Positions 39,628 through 39,628 of a DNA stretch of 39,628 nucleotides are shown piece after piece. The notes under the pieces were generated by a model. That model did not search any database and was not told where the DNA came from. It was given only the letters and a program-made list of their open reading frames with translations. The DNA comes from a virus. Numbering within the stretch: the stretch's first letter is position 1; every line of letters begins with the position of its first letter. The translations under genes were made by a program, and so were the position numbers. The stretch is from positions 1-39,628 of the IMG/VR virus record IMGVR_UViG_3300020213_000055. One strand, given 5' to 3'.

Positions 39628-39628
39628 A

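Larger units (their letters stand above)
39357..39628. repeat. 145-bp tandem repeat, right part
   Basis: Unit boundaries fall at 39424 and 39569; the copy before 39424 is partial (from 39357). The block continues through the circular join into 1-225. It lies between the secreted-protein gene and the fibre gene. Confidence 0.9.

Overview
The window looks like one complete, circularly closed genome of a contractile-tailed (myovirus-type) double-stranded DNA phage. Its first 60 bases are repeated exactly as its last 60, and the structural operon on the minus strand reads through the ends of the window (tail genes at 209-1956, then fibre genes at 37383-39345). Removing the overlap leaves about 39.57 kb. 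The host is probably a Gram-negative bacterium: several phage proteins carry signal peptides, and there is an O-antigen ligase/polymerase-like membrane protein. No host genus can be named. The DNA looks A+T-rich. No tRNA, integrase or transposase was recognised.

Layout. (1) Minus strand from 21324 down through the ends to 37383: small and large terminase, portal, small regulators, Mu-F-like head protein, DUF2213 head-maturation/scaffold protein, Ig-bearing decoration protein, DUF2184 capsid with a terminator behind it, DUF4054 and other neck genes, DUF3383 sheath, tube, a tail-assembly chaperone with a probable frameshifted second product, tape measure, Dit-like and baseplate genes, baseplate J, DUF2612, fibres. 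(2) Plus strand 21370-24289: ParB-like nuclease-domain protein, two tandem Dam-like adenine methyltransferases with variable Leu-Gln repeats, a small membrane protein and a ribbon-helix-helix regulator. (3) 24290-25033: no gene, but five copies of a 56-bp iteron and an A+T-only tract containing a perfect 24-bp-arm palindrome, a strong candidate for a replication origin or partition site. (4) Minus strand 30946 down to 25034: YqaJ-type exonuclease, a sigma-like factor, small genes, VRR-NUC nuclease and a Toprim/VirE-type primase-helicase, interrupted by two cassettes of overlapping micro-ORFs that encode Gly/Ser/Trp/Arg-rich repeat proteins. (5) Plus strand 31060-37376: Cro-like repressor, Sak4-like ATPase, SSB-like protein, a secreted membrane-anchored papain-like protease, an O-antigen ligase-like protein, a DECH helicase and a lysis cassette with an M15 peptidase.

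How the parts work together: exonuclease, Sak4-like ATPase and SSB form a recombination module; primase-helicase and the iteron region form a replication module; the sigma-like factor could switch on the late operon; methyltransferases may protect the DNA; the exported protease and O-antigen enzyme may alter the host envelope. Functions come from motif recognition by eye and were not checked by any database search.
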